From: an uncultured Aquimarina sp.
Lineage (GTDB): Bacteria; Bacteroidota; Bacteroidia; Flavobacteriales; Flavobacteriaceae
Direction: 5' to 3'
Assembly: GCF_947500065.1 (NCBI RefSeq)
Contig: NZ_CANMQT010000004.1
Span: forward strand, 186,001 to 250,000
Length of the DNA: 64,000 nucleotides
Shown here one piece after another: positions 62,795 to 64,000 of this stretch. The notes beneath the pieces were generated by a model. It was not told where the DNA came from and did no database searches. It worked only from the letters and a program-made list of their open reading frames with translations. The position numbers and the translations under genes were made by a program. How positions within the stretch are numbered: position 1 is the first letter of the stretch; each line of letters opens with the position of its first letter.

Positions 62795-64000
62795 ATTACT
62801 TCTCCATATAAATCAAAATCCTCTGCTTCATATATTTTAACGTTGGTATATTCTCCTGTTTTTAAATAAAACTTGGATGCATCAATTAATACTTCGTTAT
62901 CCACATCAGGAGAATCAAACTCTGTTCTACCCACAAAATATGGTCCTTCTTTGCGGTCAATAACCACCTTAAACTCTTTCCCTATTTTTTGTTGATTTAA
63001 TTCCCACGAAATTTGAGATTGGATCTCCATAATTTCGTTAGCACGATCCATTTTCACCTCTTCAGGAACATCATCTTCTAAATTGAAAGCATGTGTATTT
63101 TCTTCATGAGAATACGTAAAACATCCAAGACGTTCAAAACGCATTTCTTTTACCCAATTCCTTAATGTTTCAAAATCCTCTTGCGTCTCTCCTGGATAAC
63201 CAACAATTAGTGTAGTACGAATTGTCATTTCTGGAACAGCTTCTCTAAATTCTTTAAGCAACTTAGTAGTTTTCGCTTTGGTTGTACCACGACGCATAGA
63301 TTTAAGTATAGGATCGGCTATATGCTGCAACGGTATATCAATATAATTACAGATTTTAGGTTCTTGCTTCATTACCTCTAGCACCTCCATTGGAAAACCA
63401 GTTGGGAATGCATAATGCAATCGTATCCACTCAATCCCATCAACCTTAACCAATTCTCTAAGCAGGTCAGCTAGCTTCCTTTCTTTATATAAATCCAGTC
63501 CATAATACGTTAAATCTTGAGCGATCAACACCAATTCTTTAACTCCATTTGCTGCTAATTTTTCTGCTTCCGTAACTAATTCTTCGATTGGAGTCGACTT
63601 ATGAGTACCTCTCATCAATGGGATTGCACAAAAAGAACAAGGTCGATCACAGCCTTCAGCTATTTTTAAATATGCATAATTCTTAGGAGTAGTTGTTAAT
63701 CTTTCTCCTATTAATTCATGTTTATAATCAGCACCTAATGCTTTTAACAAGCCAGGAAGTTCTGTAGTTCCAAAATACTGATCTACATCTGGAATTTCTT
63801 TTTCTAAATCTGGTTTATATCGTTCAGACAAACAACCAGTAACAAAAACTTTATCTACAATACCTTGATCCTTTTTCTGCACATACTCTAAAATAGTATT
63901 TACAGATTCTTCTTTAGCATTGGCAATAAAACCACAAGTATTAATAACTACAACATTTCCTTCTTCTTCATGAACAACCTCCTTGTTATTTGCTTTCAGT
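62791..64000 (-). CDS. rimO: Ribosomal protein uS12 methylthiotransferase RimO (N-terminus beyond the window)
   Basis: A radical-SAM methylthiotransferase that modifies Asp of ribosomal protein uS12. The frame stays open from the internal GTG at 63882 to the window edge; that upstream part encodes VVINTCGFIANAKEES, which holds the first cluster cysteine, so this is a partial gene and not a short one. Other features are GCLSERY, the radical-SAM cluster motif CDRPCSFCAIPLMRG, SMRRGTTKAKTTKLL and a C-terminal TRAM domain (FKVVIDRKEGPYFVGRTEFD). The first roughly 35 residues are missing off the window. It converges on the DUF1579-like gene. Confidence 0.96.
   Translation of the reverse strand, partial: LKANNKEVVHEEEGNVVVINTCGFIANAKEESVNTILEYVQKKDQGIVDKVFVTGCLSERYKPDLEKEIPDVDQYFGTTELPGLLKALGADYKHELIGERLTTTPKNYAYLKIAEGCDRPCSFCAIPLMRGTHKSTPIEELVTEAEKLAANGVKELVLIAQDLTYYGLDLYKERKLADLLRELVKVDGIEWIRLHYAFPTGFPMEVLEVMKQEPKICNYIDIPLQHIADPILKSMRRGTTKAKTTKLLKEFREAVPEMTIRTTLIVGYPGETQEDFETLRNWVKEMRFERLGCFTYSHEENTHAFNLEDDVPEEVKMDRANEIMEIQSQISWELNQQKIGKEFKVVIDRKEGPYFVGRTEFDSPDVDNEVLIDASKFYLKTGEYTNVKIYEAEDFDLYGEVI

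Noticed and set aside
62791-63882. A complete 363-residue RimO beginning at 63882
   Set aside because: The frame continues upstream to the window edge and includes the conserved first Cys segment NTCGFI, so the gene is partial.

Overview
The window looks like a chromosomal segment of a marine member of the Bacteroidetes, class Flavobacteriia, with an Aquimarina- or Tenacibaculum-like flavour. Supporting signs are the strongly AT-rich DNA, intergenic -7 boxes of the TAnnTTTG type, near absence of Shine-Dalgarno sequences, many lipoproteins with a Ser/Ala/Gly-Cys lipobox, a type IX secretion sorting domain, a GH16 glycosidase, bacillithiol synthesis (BshC), and family combinations common in this class (guaA with a LysM protein, VF530, DUF5995, DUF6503, DinB paralogs). 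This is inferred from content; no 16S gene is present.

Layout. 1-5.8 kb: end of an unidentified gene, an OmpH/Skp chaperone, two overlapping lipoprotein genes, guaB, a PAP2 phosphatase and a DinB protein. 6.4-18.1 kb: a GH16 lipoprotein facing a large regulatory gap with a LacI/PurR-like palindrome, a slipin, a yeast-type cytosine deaminase, DUF5995, a PagL-like barrel, an overlapping three-gene unit (alpha/beta hydrolase, ECF sigma factor, membrane protein), VF530, a cold-shock protein, a MORN-repeat protein, and an ECF42-type sigma factor operon with two DGPF/YCII proteins. 18.2-30.4 kb, almost all on the minus strand: DUF3999/DUF2339 pair, a YARHG plus caspase-like pair, PD40 protein, DinB, NTF2-like, DUF6503, a newly spotted Cys/Lys-rich micropeptide, ferritin, cupin, sucC and a Lon-N-domain protein. 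30.6-47.0 kb: lysA, amidohydrolase, DUF922, a five-LysM receptor-like protein with guaA, esterase, flavin oxidase-like protein, ThuA-T9SS protein, beta-lactamase-fold protein and bshC, broken by two repeat-like non-coding stretches. 47.4-57.5 kb: a plus-strand run with M14, M3 and M16 peptidases, a Tat-exported DinB protein, TrmL and a degenerate GTP cyclohydrolase II homolog. 58.2-62.3 kb: two tandem tiny acidic lipoprotein genes, ankyrin protein, AraC-pirin-nitroreductase group, and a second copy of the lipoprotein promoter and 3' region that has no reading frame. The window ends inside rimO.

Functionally the core genes cover GMP synthesis (guaB, guaA), the TCA cycle (sucC), lysine (lysA), tRNA and ribosome modification (trmL, rimO), bacillithiol and iron storage. 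Around them sits an envelope layer: outer-membrane barrel, LysM protein, lipoproteins and exported peptidases. No prophage, transposase, CRISPR array, rRNA or intact tRNA gene was seen. The least explained items are the ORF-less duplicate promoter-terminator unit near 62.1 kb, the caspase-like/YARHG pair at 22-23.5 kb, the micropeptide at 26.9 kb and the tRNA-arm-like repeat at 44.1 kb.
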